In this document: positions 1-11,369 of the stretch, piece after piece
How the letters are laid out: the number at the start of each line of letters is the position of its first letter
Numbering within the stretch: the first letter of the stretch is position 1
Notes under the pieces: generated by a model
Databases searched by the model: none
What the model was told of the DNA's origin: nothing
What the model saw: the letters and a program-made list of their open reading frames with translations, nothing else
Position numbers and translations under genes: made by a program
NCBI GenBank assembly: GCA_020091685.1
Contig: CM034599.1
Location: 33,271,920-33,335,919 of the forward strand
Direction of reading: 5' to 3'
Source of the DNA: Lutjanus erythropterus
Lineage: Eukaryota > Chordata > Actinopteri > Lutjaniformes > Lutjanidae
Length of the DNA: 64,000 nt

Positions 1-2732
1 TCTCCGTTGATGGCAGGTTTCCTGGGGACCGCATGTGGGTAGGGTTATGTCTGGCTTTTTGGGGAGGGTCTTTTAAAAAACAAACAAACAATCAAATAGG
101 AATTTGAACAGATTCTCATCCAGCAGTTATGGAGCAACAGTATGATTCAGTTGGAGTCATGTTTCTGGCTACCTGACAGGAACTACATTTACATGCACAA
201 AATCTTTTGGTTTATGCCCTTATTGTGAAAAAGACAATATCAACAGTTTACATGCAGCTGTCCATACTCTGATGAAGGGACACTTTCATTTGCCCAGCCA
301 CCTGCTTGAAAAGGTTGGTGTTGTAATATTTATGTTATCCAAAAACCTCTTTCATAATGTCTAAAAATAGGGGTGCTTCTCCTTCTGACCAGAAAAGTGG
401 GCTTTTCTCTTGTGCATGTGTCTCTACCCCAGCCTTGCAAACTGTTGGGTGGTTGGTTTTGTTTGTAACGCACAGTCCAAATGAGATATTTTGAAGGTGC
501 TGTTATGTCATGCATGTCTATCATGTTTGGATTGAAAGCAGATCATTTGTGTTCACGTAAATGTAGTCAACGTTGTCCAGTTCACTCTCCTTAACCTGCT
601 TTGGTCTCGACTGTCTCCTCCGGGAAATATCTGGCTCTTAAGCTGCTAAATGATTCACTATGATCACCAGGTAGTTGCTGGCTGTGTCTGTTTGCTCTTT
701 GGTGCCGAGCAGGTAGTATACAGTGAGTCTTTAGACCTTTTTCATAGAAAAAGAGACATCTTACAATTGTTTATGCTTTGTCTCTTTTAGTTATTAATGG
801 TGAAATGAATTACCAGTTCAGTTTTTCTTAAGTATTTAGGTGAATTTGTCACAGTTTTAATCAAAGGGAGGATCCAAAGAAAATACCCAAAGAAAACTTG
901 CTTTATTAAAAAGTGAAACGTACAGATGTTCTTTTTCTTTGTTTTTGTTTTTGCACCTAGTGATATTTATTCACACACTGTCACCAGCAGACTGGGGCAG
1001 AACCAGTTCATTTTGGTGCAAGTGGGAATTAGGAGAGTGTGTCCGTGTTTTAAGTTTGTACAAGAAACAATACTGCCTCTGAACTTCCAAATACCTCATT
1101 CCATTCATTTATAATTTGGCAGTAATAAGGCAACTATGAAAACTATTCCCACATTGACCCCAAAGGGGAGAGTGTGCCTGAAATAAATGGAATAATTTCA
1201 TGACAAATATTTGGATTGCCCTGACACCAAAATGCTTTGAAAGCATTTGAGATCTTGAGGGTTTAATCAATTGTTTGAAGAAGGCTTGTTCTCATCTTAG
1301 TGTCAGTCAGTTGGAGCAATTTGACTATCTGCCTCTGGAAGCACATCTGTCCCATCTGGATCTAAGTGGTTTCTGGATGTGGGTCTTATTTCAGCGAGGT
1401 AACAGTGGAACTATAGCTCTAATTTTGAGTCTTTTTCAAATAGAATCGTGGATACAATAGAGCCAGACTAATCCCGATCACAAACAAAGATGCCATCAGG
1501 TTGAAATTTTCATCCTCTGTCATGTAAACATAAGAAAGGGATGAACGCCTTACTACATTTCACCCTCTGTCACTCTCCAAAGCCATGACATTATCACAGA
1601 CAAGCTTAAGAGTACAATGATCACATTTACGCCTCTACGCCATCTCTCAGCACCTGCTTAGGGAGGAGCAGGAAGCTGAGCATCCTGCACAGAGCATTAC
1701 ATGCTGCCTTGGCCATGTGCCATCCCATGCTAGCACTGTTTTCACACCCCGCTGCCATATCACGCTTTCACTTCAAGGTTATAAAAACTACAAACAGCAA
1801 AAAAAAGGCCACGTTCTTAATCCAGCCAACTCAGTCCACACTACAAATGTCACAGTTGTTGGTTTAAGCCAGGATCTTTCCTCCTGGTATGTGTCAAAGT
1901 CATAAAGCTGTCAATTATTGTGCTGTTGATTTTGCTTCAGACGCTACCACTGCTGTTCTGATCTTTAATCAGTTATTTGATGTCACCTGGAAGTTTGCTT
2001 TTACGCAGTTTGCCACCTCGGAAAGTTTTCTGTTTCTTTTTGGCGTGCGTGACGAGAGAGTTCCTGAATGGGTGCTGCAATCAAACAAGCTGAATTCTAT
2101 ATATTGTGTAGTTTAACACAGAGTTCTGCACAGGTCCAGTTTTGCAAACCCACATCCACCCGCACCTGCAATGCTCGGCGCCAGAACCGACCCGTCATCT
2201 GCTATTATCTCCATGTCAAATCCGGACCTGTTAATATAAGTCACATGATCTGATTAATGCACATACACGGTCACTGACTTGTCACTTGTCACTCACTTGT
2301 GTTGTGTGGAAAACTGTCAATTGGCAAAGCAGCTGTGCTCCTGCAGCTGTCGATGTGTTTCCCTGGCGATGATGTGCCTAGCTTGCGGCTATCAAAAGCT
2401 AATACTTTTTGGCACTTTTTACAAGCAGTAAAGCCACTGATGACATTATTCTCACAGTCTCTGACAACACCAAATTTCTCCTAAATGTCCAACTTCATCG
2501 ATGTATTAGTATCAGTACTCAATGTGGGATTCATCACCACTGGCTTTTTTGCCGTCATACCACCCATTTTTATATCCTAGCAGCTTAGCCTACATCACTA
2601 TTGGATCAGAAACATCCCATTATTGCAAGACGTGAATTGAGGGGTAGGTCATAGGTTTTCTCTGTAAAAAAAATCCTGGCAACTGTTTGATAATATTAGA
2701 TCATTTTCATTTTTTAATTCTCCCCCACTGCC
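1..2732. other. Non-coding stretch, nothing recognised
   Basis: No gene, RNA or transposon was recognised here. Open frames are all under about 76 codons, begin at random ATGs, lack splice context and resemble no protein I know. There is a short CAAA-rich run near 77-93. The sequence is moderately A+T rich and mostly unique in this window, consistent with intron or intergenic DNA of a vertebrate. Confidence 0.6.
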
Positions 2733-2794
2733 ATATCTATATATATATATATATATATTTTATATAATTTTTTTTTTTTTATTTTTTTTTTTTC
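2733..2794. repeat. (TA)n plus poly-T low-complexity tract
   Basis: About 13 TA dinucleotides are followed by a run of T broken by single A residues. It is a simple microsatellite, probably length-variable between individuals. It lies about 75 bases upstream of the candidate splice acceptor at 2869-2870; a second pyrimidine-rich stretch (2847-2868) lies next to that acceptor. Confidence 0.9.
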
Positions 2795-2870
2795 AGTGAC
2801 CTTTCCTGTCACCTATGTCATTAAACAGTGATTTGCAAATGATTTACTTTACTGTCTTCTTATATTTCAG

Positions 2871-2961
2871 GTAGTAGTTGAGACCACTGTACTGTGCAGA
2901 ACCAAAGAGAAACTGTGAGAAAGAAAAACAGCCATGTTTGTGCCTCGCTCCGAGAGTCAGT
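2871..2961 (+). other. Candidate 5' exon with start codon (unrecognised gene)
   Basis: Seen: a pyrimidine-rich tract ending in TTTCAG (AG at 2869-2870), a 91-base segment, then the strong donor GTAAGT at 2962-2967. Inside it an ATG at 2934 sits in good context (GCC before it), preceded by an in-frame TGA at 2916, so this ATG would be the true start. The frame reads MFVPRSESQ and then splits a codon at the donor. This is the architecture of a spliced 5'-UTR exon carrying the first few codons. I do not recognise the peptide. No following exon could be identified in the window, so the rest of the gene would lie beyond a very large intron, or the arrangement is chance. Inference only; RNA evidence is absent. 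Confidence 0.3.
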
Positions 2962-2967
2962 GTAAGT

Positions 2968-4118
2968 TGTCTCTGAGGTGAATGAAGTGGTATATTTATA
3001 GGCTTGCCTTCATACCTTTGCGATGCACGTCAGGTTAGAAAAATAACTGCTTTCAGTTCGATTTGATTGATTGCTAAGAGGAGCTTCTGCTGTTTCAGTC
3101 CAAACAGCCCTAAATCAAACTTGTCACAAATTTCCGGATTTAACAAGGCATCCCAGACTGCAGCAGAAGAAAGACAAAAATCTATTATGAGCGAGCTCTG
3201 CTAAAGGTTATTTTTCAAATCTGTGATAAGCATCTAAGACAAATTCTCACACGGCAGGGCAAACTAACATGCAGCTTGTGTATTTATGGATCCATTTTAC
3301 TGCAGCTGATAAACATTGTGAGGGCAAAAAAAAAATGAACGCAGACGACGCCCAAAACAGTTTTACATAAGAAACCATTTAAACTGCCTCACTCAGATGT
3401 TCTAAATGTTTCAAGCTGTTTGTGACACTAATCCAGTTCAATCCAAAACAATTTGATGATCACAGAATTATTTTTCAAGACAGGCATTGTGGGTCTGTTG
3501 TACATATTCCTTCTTCTAAAACCAGCAGGGAGTAAAGTGGATACAACTGGTTAGAAATGACCAATGTGTTTTCTGTCACAGGTTCACAGGGGTCAGGGTG
3601 AGGCTCCTCCAGTGGATTTACAATCCAGCTGGGGGTTAGGGTCCACTCTGTTCAAAACATCAGCTTCCCCTGGTTATTTTCACTGCTAATAATCTGCATG
3701 ATTAAGCACATATAGAACTTCATATTTTAGAATTAACCTATTGCATCGTAGCTGAGCAGTGCAGATCGTGAATCTGAGATTTCCTTTCTTTCTTTTCACT
3801 TGCATCAGTTAAACCTTGATACTAGAACACCTTTTTTGCATCATATACATGGACCAAGGCATAAGAACCATACACAGTGGATTATACGGTATTATCTGTC
3901 TCAGAGGCAGGCCTCCCCAGGGGGGCTCCAAACAGTTTCAGGGGAGGCACAATGAATGGACGTGAAAAAAATACTACATTAGACATCAAAAAGGAGATCA
4001 TATAGAACAAATGTTCCGATTTGGTTAAAGAGATCTTCCAGAGATACCATATTTGAGAATTTTACTGTTTTTTCACTCCCCTTGGAAACTAATAACCGTC
4101 TTTGGACAGACCATTTTT
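2968..4118. other. Non-coding stretch, nothing firmly recognised
   Basis: No ORF longer than 60 codons. A G/C-rich patch at 3900-3960 containing GGGGGG runs looks like a decayed transposon end, but I could not find a matching partner. Otherwise unique A+T-rich sequence. Confidence 0.5.
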
Positions 4119-4154
4119 ATGTAGTCTGAAGTTTTACATAACTTCAGACTACAT
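4119..4154. repeat. Perfect inverted repeat, 15-bp arms
   Basis: Arms at 4119-4133 and 4140-4154 are exact reverse complements (ATGTAGTCTGAAGTT), separated by a 6-base spacer TTACAT. The structure stops abruptly on both sides. It could form a short stem-loop. It lies 45 bases before the hAT element at 4200 but is not part of it, since that element's target-site duplication begins at 4192. Confidence 0.9.
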
Positions 4155-4199
4155 TATGTTATATTAGACAACATTGGTTCAGTTGTTGAGTGTCTATAG

Positions 4200-4573
4200 C
4201 AGTGATTCCCAAAGTGTGGGCCAGGGCCCACAGGTGGGCCATGGAGGCCCTGCAAGTGGCCCTTGAGAGGTCACGAAAAAATAAATACATGAAATGTTTA
4301 AATTTTTAAGTTTTAACTTACCATAAAATATTCATGATTAATTTTAAAACGGTAGTAAGTACTAATAAGCAAAGCCAGGAAATTCAAATTCAACAGGTGT
4401 GAAAAAAACATATTTGGTGACCTGTCATGTTAACACAGGAATGTATTTTATGACTCGTTATTGGTATGATTAGTCTCCTGTGTTGATCAGAGTTGTGATC
4501 GAAGTTTAGTTGGGCCTCAGAAGGTTTTCAGATTTCAGAATGGCTGTGGCATTCTTAAGTTTGGGAATGGCTG
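4200..4573. mobile_element. Non-autonomous hAT-type DNA transposon with 8-bp TSD
   Basis: The left end CAGTGATTCCCAAAGTGTGG and the right end, read on the other strand as CAGCCATTCCCAAACTTAAG, form imperfect terminal inverted repeats of the hAT kind. Immediately outside are GTCTATAG (4192-4199) and GTCTATGA (4574-4581), an 8-bp target-site duplication differing at two positions. The 374-bp body is A+T-rich with no coding capacity, so it would have needed transposase from an autonomous relative. Divergence of the termini indicates an old insertion. Superfamily is inferred from TIR sequence and 8-bp duplication. Confidence 0.75.
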
Positions 4574-4901
4574 GTCTATGAGGTCAAATAACATAATCAT
4601 GATCCTGTAATTGAGCAAAACTAAGCAAGTAAGGACGGGTCCACAGTCTCAGACTGAGAATGATCACCTCTGATCTATCTCAAAAGTCATAAACAAATTA
4701 GGTATAATCCCTCTCATAATGCCCGAGGAACTTGTATAACATACGGCAGAAATAAACAAGTGTCTTCTGGGTTTGACATTAAAAATGACTCGATGGTCTG
4801 TGGTCACAAAAATTATTCTGTGACCACCAAATATTGGTATAGGTGGCCTGCTGTGGAAAAATCAGTACACTTCACCGGCTAGGTACTGATTGTTCAGGGC
4901 T

Positions 4902-5100
4902 ACTTTAGTATGGGTTTACTAAGCTTACTGCTAACTTGATCTTTACAGAAGACTCAGAAAGACCCTGATTCTTTTGCATCTTTTAGTTCAACATTTTATG
5001 AACACAGTGAACCGTACTCTTTGTCAGCTAGCTACAAAAGTACGGGTTTACTAGGCCAACACACACTGCCACCATGATCCTTACAGAAGAACCAGAAACA
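4902..5100. repeat. Diverged tandem duplication, ~132-138-bp period
   Basis: Two blocks share AGTAYGGGTTTACTARGC and then TGATCYTTACAGAAGA followed by CAGAAA. The first copy starts near 4906 and the second near 5038; the spacing grows from 132 to 138 bp because of an indel. Similarity between these blocks is weak. There is no coding potential. Confidence 0.4.
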
Positions 5101-6454
5101 CAAAAGACGATGAAAACACCAAACAGCAATAAAAATTTATGTGTGAATGGAAGCAGGAGTTTTAATGGCTAGAATATGACACGTCTAAGCACATTAATGC
5201 ATCATTTCAGAGCAGACCTCACAAACTGAAAGTTCCTGTATCTGTGAAGCTGCCTGTCTGTCCACCTGGAGCCCATCATGGCTGCCAGTGCAGGCCTGGC
5301 AGCTGCAGCGCTGCACTCTGGGATACCGGACACCCTGAGATGATGACTCTGATGAATCTGTCTGCTCCTTGCCCTGTGGCCCCCATCAGATCCATCCTAC
5401 TGGGAAACAAGTGTCTGCCTGACCCAGACCAAACATGCTCCCTCACTCGCACACACACACTGATTCAAACACACGCTTCCCGTGGCCTCTACCGCATGCC
5501 ACACCATTAATACCAATTGGCCTTTCTTTATGGTTACAAATATTTTTCACATGCTCCTATCATCCGCAGAGATCATCTTGAATTTCCGCGGCCACAACAA
5601 AAGCGCATGACTCCTTGTACTCTGGGGGGAGAAACCACAGGATGCTCAGCCCGGGATATTTGTTAACATGATTTGTGAAACTTTTCAGACCACAGGACAG
5701 ACTGCAGCGGAGAGCCGCACCGTGTGTGGGTGGAGGAGAAGTCAGATCCCCCTGTGCCACGTTTGATGGTTCCTTTATTGTGTCTACAACACAGCCAGCA
5801 GGGGAGTCTGTTAAACACCAGTCAGCCACACACACAGGCTCATTGTCAAAATAACACGGAGCAGCGAGGTGTTTGTTCTTGACACATCAACAAACAGGAT
5901 CAGACGATATCAGTGCTCCTGGTGCAGGACAGATGGCTGGTGAGGCAATGAAAGAATTACAAAGAAGATGGTAAAACGTGTCCTTCAATTGAAATATCAT
6001 AGAATATATGTAGTTTTTAATAGTTCCTAAGAAAAAGTACTATATATGAACTCATACAGTTGCTGGAGTCACCTAGTAACAGATCCATCTCCATCACTAC
6101 TGAGCAAAAAGCATCAACTGATGATGATGGAGCTGATGAAGACTCCCTGATATGATTGATCTCTGCTTCATACACAATAATAATAAAGTTATTGACTTTA
6201 TAGAATTTGAGAGGGTTGAATTGTAGAAAGGAGAGAGTCATGCAGGTCAGGTCCTACCAATGTTTCTCTATCCATAATCTTGATATATGTTTGCAGTGTA
6301 TCTACCTGATATTGTCAATCTGTTTCTCAATATTACAACTGTACTATCATTATTTCTGTCTACTCTGCACATACAATACATGTTGCATGTAGCTCTCAAC
6401 TCTCAGAGCCAACACAACTCATTGTAGTTATATGCATAAAATGGAAGAAAATAG
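5101..6454. other. Non-coding stretch
   Basis: Overlapping ORFs of 60-91 codons on both strands (5244-5835) are unrecognised and contain CA-repeat-derived residues. The block 5565-5660 is less A+T-rich than its surroundings, has no repeat similarity inside the window and is a weak candidate for conserved regulatory sequence. Nothing else was identified. Confidence 0.45.
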
Positions 6455-6873
6455 ACTTGGGCTCTATCTTCTTCCCGGTGCATAGTGTTGCACAGTGCAG
6501 CACAGATGTCATTGCTATTTTCTGAGTGACGTGGTTGTCATTTTCTTGTCCAGTGTCCATTTTGTGTAGGTAGCAAATGCATGCATAAACCATGGGTGTG
6601 TTGGTCTTGATGTGTGGTGTGGTCAGGCGCAATGTTGGCATATTGTTATCTTGAGGATGCAGAAAACCATTGCACGATTGACCAACAAAAACCTGATCTA
6701 AAATCAATGGTGCTGTATTTTCCTGTTATTTAAAGGATGCATTATTCAGTGCCTTACTTTGCACCCAGATTATGCATTGTTTAAATAGCAAAGTGGTGTT
6801 GGATAACCCTCAATGCCCCTGTGCCATGAACTTTGGACCATGCGCAATAGCTCGCATGAATATGGCCCAGATT
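6455..6873. mobile_element. Degenerate MITE, GGGCTCTAT-type terminus
   Basis: The left end carries GGGCTCTATCTTCTTCCCGG followed by TGCAC/GCGCAA-rich sequence, which resembles a fish MITE family whose ends read as GGGCCCTATTTTGCACCC-like motifs. The right end (TGGCCCAGATTC near 6860-6873) is only a poor inverted match, so the boundary is approximate. GCGCAA or GCGCAATG motifs recur at about 6628 and 6842. Superfamily is not assigned. No ORF of transposase type. Confidence 0.4.
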
Positions 6874-7104
6874 CTGAAAAAGTACTTCAAGTTTATGTCC
6901 ATACAAGTGAACGCCTGAAAAATGTAGCTGAAACACCTCCTGTGTGGAAAGGCCATAAGAATAGCGGGTGTTGTCTGCTGTGTAGGTTGTAAAGCCCTGA
7001 GAAGCATTTATGAGTCAAGTCATGGTTAATTTTACTTATCAGTCTACAAGAAAGGCTTGTACAATGTATAGCAAGCTGTGGTTCCTTCATACTGCACTCA
7101 AAAA

Positions 7105-7164
7105 CAGTAGATACTTCTGTATCTCTTACCAAATGATAGCAGGGTGAAAAGGCTGTGGCGGGTA
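7105..7164. repeat. Dispersed-repeat fragment, paralogue of 61953-62021
   Basis: This segment matches 61953-62021 over about 60 bases (shared core GATACTTCT, ATCTCTT, CAGACTGTGG/AAGGCTGTGG, GGGTATTA). It resembles a widely dispersed fish repeat with a consensus around 'CTGCCTGATGGCAGCAGGGTGAA'-type sequence. Parent element unknown to me. Same strand orientation in both copies. Confidence 0.5.
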
Positions 7165-7178
7165 TTATCCTTTAATAT

Positions 7179-7770
7179 CAGAGGTGGGACAAAGTGATGA
7201 TTTGCAAGTCACAAGTAAGTCTAAAGGCTTTGCACTCAAGACTGACAAGTCCCAAGTCAATACTCAGTTCCTAAAATTTGAATTTTGAGTCCTAAACAAG
7301 TAACAGTAAGTTTCAAGCCTCGCTAATTTAGTTATTCAACTGCTGAGTTCATGTTAGCTGCATTAGCTCGCTAACAATGTTAGCAAGGACAACGACTTAC
7401 CGTTTTCTGTGCAACTTCAAAGAGTTTTGTTTGTTTGTTTTTTGTTTATTTTTTGTTGTGTTTACCACTGTGTAGTTTTTGTACCAGAACAAAATTATCT
7501 TTGGTATAATTTTTTCCAACTGGCGCACTGTAACATAATTTTATTTCTTTATGGTTTGTTGATTTAGTAAATCAAGGGAAATAAATTAATTTGTGGCACA
7601 CTTTTTAAATTACATACTTTTTTTTTATCTTTGGGCTTGGAGGAAGATATCAACTCTTTTCAACTCCAAAGTCTCAAGTCCATGTTAGGTCATGAGTCAC
7701 TGGCGTTAAGAGTCCAAGTTGAGTTGCAAGTTTTTTTTTGTTTTGTTTTGTTTTTTTGTCAAGGAAAAAG
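7179..7770. mobile_element. AAGTC-rich hAT-like element, copy 1 (3' end eroded)
   Basis: Starts CAGAGGTGGGACAAAGTGAT and continues with many AAGTC/CAAGT iterations (TTGCAAGTC, CCCAAGTCAA), the same order as in the copy at 22433-22889. The two also share the interior block with TTAGC, ACAATGTT and TCTTTGTGC-type sequence. The right side ends in GAGTTGCAAG followed by T/G-rich low-complexity sequence, and the expected CACCTCTG terminus is missing or rearranged. No coding capacity. Confidence 0.65.
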
Positions 7771-9345
7771 AGGCTTGACTTGACTGACAACTCATAGATA
7801 AAAAATATTCCTTCCCTTTTTAAGGCCACACACCATGAAAGTTGGGAACATGCTTTTTTCATTAATAGGAAATCTTGAGGACACAGTGAGGTAACATGCA
7901 GATCCATAACACATTACAGTTATTAACATTTTAATAATTGTTATTGACTGCCTCAGTGGTGAATGAATATGAAAACAACACGTACCAACTAACATACTTT
8001 CCAAGTGGTGGAATTTTAGACTTACAAATCTTCAGTTTCCCCCTTGTAAATCATTTTGGTGTACTTCTGGCGTAATTGCTATTGACAGAACAACAGAGCA
8101 ATTTTGTCTAGTTGACTCTTGTTCCTGTTGTGTGTGTATGACTGCGTATACGTGTGTGTTTCATGGCCAGCCAGCGTCATCCTCCCAGCCCCACCCTGGA
8201 CTCCTGAAAGGTTTCTGGCCCCAGGCTTGTTTTGAGTCAGATGGTTTGTCGGTGAGTGGGAAGCCCTGATGCCACAGCACTGTGTTTACTTTTCACTCAG
8301 CACATTAGGTATGGCTTCAGTCTACCCTGATGCTGGTATCAGCTGGGGATGTGTGTGTGCCTTTGTCTGTCTGTTGCATGCACATGCGCAAACATTCTTG
8401 CGTGTGTGTGCGCGTGTGTGTCCATGTGGCGTTTCCCATGCCACCTCCCTGCGAAGACTCACACTCCACAAGAACAACACTTTGATGAATTTATCAGATG
8501 GGAATTTCATGCCAACCAACTGAATGCCCCGACCTCCTCCATCTCCTCCACAACATCACATTCATGTTTACATTGGTGTCTGGCTCAGATACACATCCAA
8601 GACTGTCGCTGGAGATTTATCTCTCTCACTACCGCATGCATTTATAACTGCATAAACAAAAATAAAGACAACAATCAGTATGCGTGAAAGCAGAGATAAT
8701 CTTGGAGCAGAAGTCACAGCTCTTCACTGTATGTAAACAAAATGCATCTCAGGCAATGAGCTCATCCAGCGTTTGCCTGCCGCCATCGCAACCTGTTAAG
8801 CAGAAGAAACTGGATAGATTGAAGTAAAACTCATCCATAGCAACAGAACAATACGCTTGAATTCCTCGATTGTCAAGATAACAACAACTGGAGAGCAAGA
8901 ATTTCAGGTGTATGTAGTTATGCTTAAGGATGTGGGCCCATTCCTCTACGCAAAGCTAGGGAAAGTGAAATTATTTTACATTCACGGAAAAGCAGCACTG
9001 TGTCTGAACAAGTGTGGCAAACAAACACTGAGCCATATTCCTTAAAAAATTCGGCAAACGCCAATCTAACCAATAAGGCAAGCCAACATTAGTTAGCTAA
9101 TACTGAGCTAGGTGCGAACACCAACTTCCACATGAACTTATAATGTGACTCACCTGTCCAGGTGTGTTTTCAGGTGTCTGATAAAGTTTGATGCAGCCAA
9201 TCAGCATCCTTTATGCCTGCGGACGTTCCATTTATACATTATTTTGTTTGCACCATATGTGGAGCTATTACAGCCAAAGGCTCTGACAAGTGGCACAGCA
9301 GCTGCAGGTGTGCTCCCCAGCTGCTGCTGCAGCTTACAGTCACCT
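7771..9345. other. Non-coding stretch with GT-rich microsatellite-like patch
   Basis: Contains an imperfect GT/GC-rich tract at about 8347-8430 and a short one near 8130-8160. ORFs of 62-112 codons across 8269-8687 on both strands are produced by this alternating GT/CA composition and look spurious. The stretch 8160-8300 is GC-richer unique sequence with no recognisable product. Confidence 0.5.
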
Positions 9346-9390
9346 CAATCTCAAGTCCACGTCAAGTCTCAAGTCTCTGTACTTGATGAC
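9346..9390. repeat. Fragment of AAGTC-rich repeat
   Basis: A short run of TCAAGTC/TCTCAAGTC iterations matches the subterminal part of the elements at 7179 and 22433. Only about 45 bases are preserved, with no termini. Confidence 0.45.
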
Positions 9391-9559
9391 TAAAGAGCAA
9401 CTTTAGCTGCAGAGTCCATCTTGGACACAAGTTATCTGAGGCAGTGTTAGACCAGTAACACCCATGTTCACCGCCATGTGAAATTATGTTTTTTGCCAAA
9501 GTAATCAGGTGGCTTTGCAGAGTATATATGAGGGCAGTTTCCTGTTGGAAAAGGTGTAC

Positions 9560-9680
9560 ACTGATAAACTGATTTTGTTTTTTTAGCTGGCTAAATCTGT
9601 CTTACTGCTGACTGTCCACAGCAGTACATTGCTTAGCTTCCTACGCCAATTCTCCTCTGATAAAAACATGTGATGAAAAT
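9560..9680. repeat. Fragment related to the 48.2-49.0 kb fold-back element
   Basis: The block GTCCACAGCAGTACATTGCT followed by TAGCTTCCTACGCC matches the right arm of the fold-back at 48159-48969 (GTCCACAGCACTACATTGCT then TTGCTTCCATAC), and both are preceded by GCTGGC. No termini are preserved. Confidence 0.5.
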
Positions 9681-9689
9681 AGTTAATAA

Positions 9690-10980
9690 TGTGAAATGCA
9701 TTATTACTACAGCTGGGGCAGGGTTGAAGATGAAGGCAACAGGTTACTGAGTTTAAGTCCAGACCAAGGGTAGCAGCAGGAGGCATGATGGGTGAGCATG
9801 AGATGTGGTCAGGGGATGAGACGGGTCTAGGGGCAAGCAGAGGGTGTTCTGGGATTTTATTTTTTTTCTATAATGACAGGGTGCTGGGCAGCTGGATCCT
9901 GTTTTCCAGTGCGATCGGGGAGCGTAGCAGGGCATGGACAGCTCCGTCTGTGGGCCCTGTGTTCATTAGTGGAGCAGCACTGCAGCACTGGGGGTGATTC
10001 ACAAGCATATCAAGTTAAAAAGAAATGCCTGGCCACAGAGGGATTTTCCTGCTGGGCCAGTGTGTGTGTAGAGGGGGGGTGTAGAAGAGCGAAGTGGGAT
10101 GGGATCAAGGGGATGGAATTAGTAAACTTCAATCGGAAAAACTTCCCCGCATCCGAGGAGACGCTTAAAAGTCATCCTCGATCAGACTTTCACAAACATC
10201 CACGCCGCTCCCGTTTTCTGTCTGTTCCATAAAACATGCTGAGACATTTTTGGGTTTTGCCCTAAATTCACTGATGTGTTTAGGTTTTTTTTTTTTTTTT
10301 TATCTGGCCTGCTCATCTTGTGATTATTTGGAGACCTGGGTCCTGTGCTTATGTATGTTTGTCAGTGTTTTTCCCCTGACGCTGCACTGCGCCGCCGCTG
10401 GTCCAGGCACGGTGCCAGTCGATCAGGTTTCACTCTGCTTGTGTTTGCTTCTCTGACTGGCTTGGCAGAAACCAATAAACACCACACTCCCACCCTTATA
10501 CCTCCTTCTCTGTCTCACAGAAAAAAGAAAAATACCATTCTTGCTCTGCCAAAGCACACAACGCACTATGGATTGATTTGATTTTTTTTCCTCCAGTTCT
10601 TTTCCCTCTTTGTTGAAATTCCTTGCATACTTGGACGCAGGCAGTGTGCAACTTAAAAATTAAAGCTCAAACGCCAGGCGGAGTAAGATTGAGCTATTCT
10701 GTATATCACCGTAATTAGATCCATTTTTCTGCGATGCCACCGAGTCATTTGTCTTCGGTGAGACCGCAGGGTGACTTTGGGGTGGTCGTTTGGTGTTTGA
10801 GCCCAGGCCACCTTCCGCTCAATGTTTGAATGTGGACATATCTGGATTGAATTGGTGCCCCGCGCCTCCTCTCACCCCCACCTTCTTTTGATTCATGTGG
10901 TTTGTAACTGCAGCGAGGCACATGTGGCTTATATTGTTCTGCTCACAGTTTGACCCCCATCAAACTCATTATCAGGATCG
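9690..10980. other. Non-coding stretch, GC-richer unique block at 10690-10970
   Basis: No repeat or gene recognised. ORFs of 119 codons (9873-10232) and shorter ones overlap each other in several frames without splice sites or known motifs. The block 10690-10970 is unique, less A+T-rich, contains TAATTAGATCC and CATGTGG-type motifs and could be conserved non-coding sequence; this is a guess that needs comparison with other fish. Confidence 0.4.
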
Positions 10981-11030
10981 AAATTGCTTTAATCGCCAAG
11001 TACAATAAATAGAGTGAAATTTGTCCTGAT
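10981..11030. repeat. Dispersed-repeat fragment, GCTTTAATCGCCAAGT type
   Basis: The sequence ATTGCTTTAATCGCCAAGTA followed by a GAAATTTGTC-like block resembles a very common fish repeat reading 'TTGCTTTATTCGCCAAGTA ... GGAATTTG'. About 50 bases remain; parent element not assigned. Confidence 0.45.
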
Positions 11031-11369
11031 GACACTGATGACATACCAGCATTTTACCAAATAACATGCTGACACATGGTGCTAGTTTTAACACAGTGCA
11101 GAGCACTACTTCAGTGTGGCTAAAGAACCAGGCTCAGCAGCTGAAAGAGAAAATGTCAGAGTGCTTGAAATATGCAAATTTGTATCATGAGTTGTTCAGT
11201 AACTCTCAATAATCGTGGAGAATTATTTGGTTGACATACAAGACAAGGCTTGACAGGAGTCAGAGTGAAAATAAAATTTATTTTTCCAGTTGGTGCTTGT
11301 TTTCACTTGCGTACTTATGTGGTCAAAATTTTAACTATCAACAAGGTGGTAGTTTTATTACATTTTTGT

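Noticed and set aside
3900-3960. GGGGGG-containing patch as a transposon terminus
   Set aside because: No inverted partner or target-site duplication found within 1.5 kb.
8347-8430. CA/GT-rich block as Z-DNA promoter element
   Set aside because: Imperfect GT repeats are common in fish intergenic DNA and no transcription signal accompanies it.
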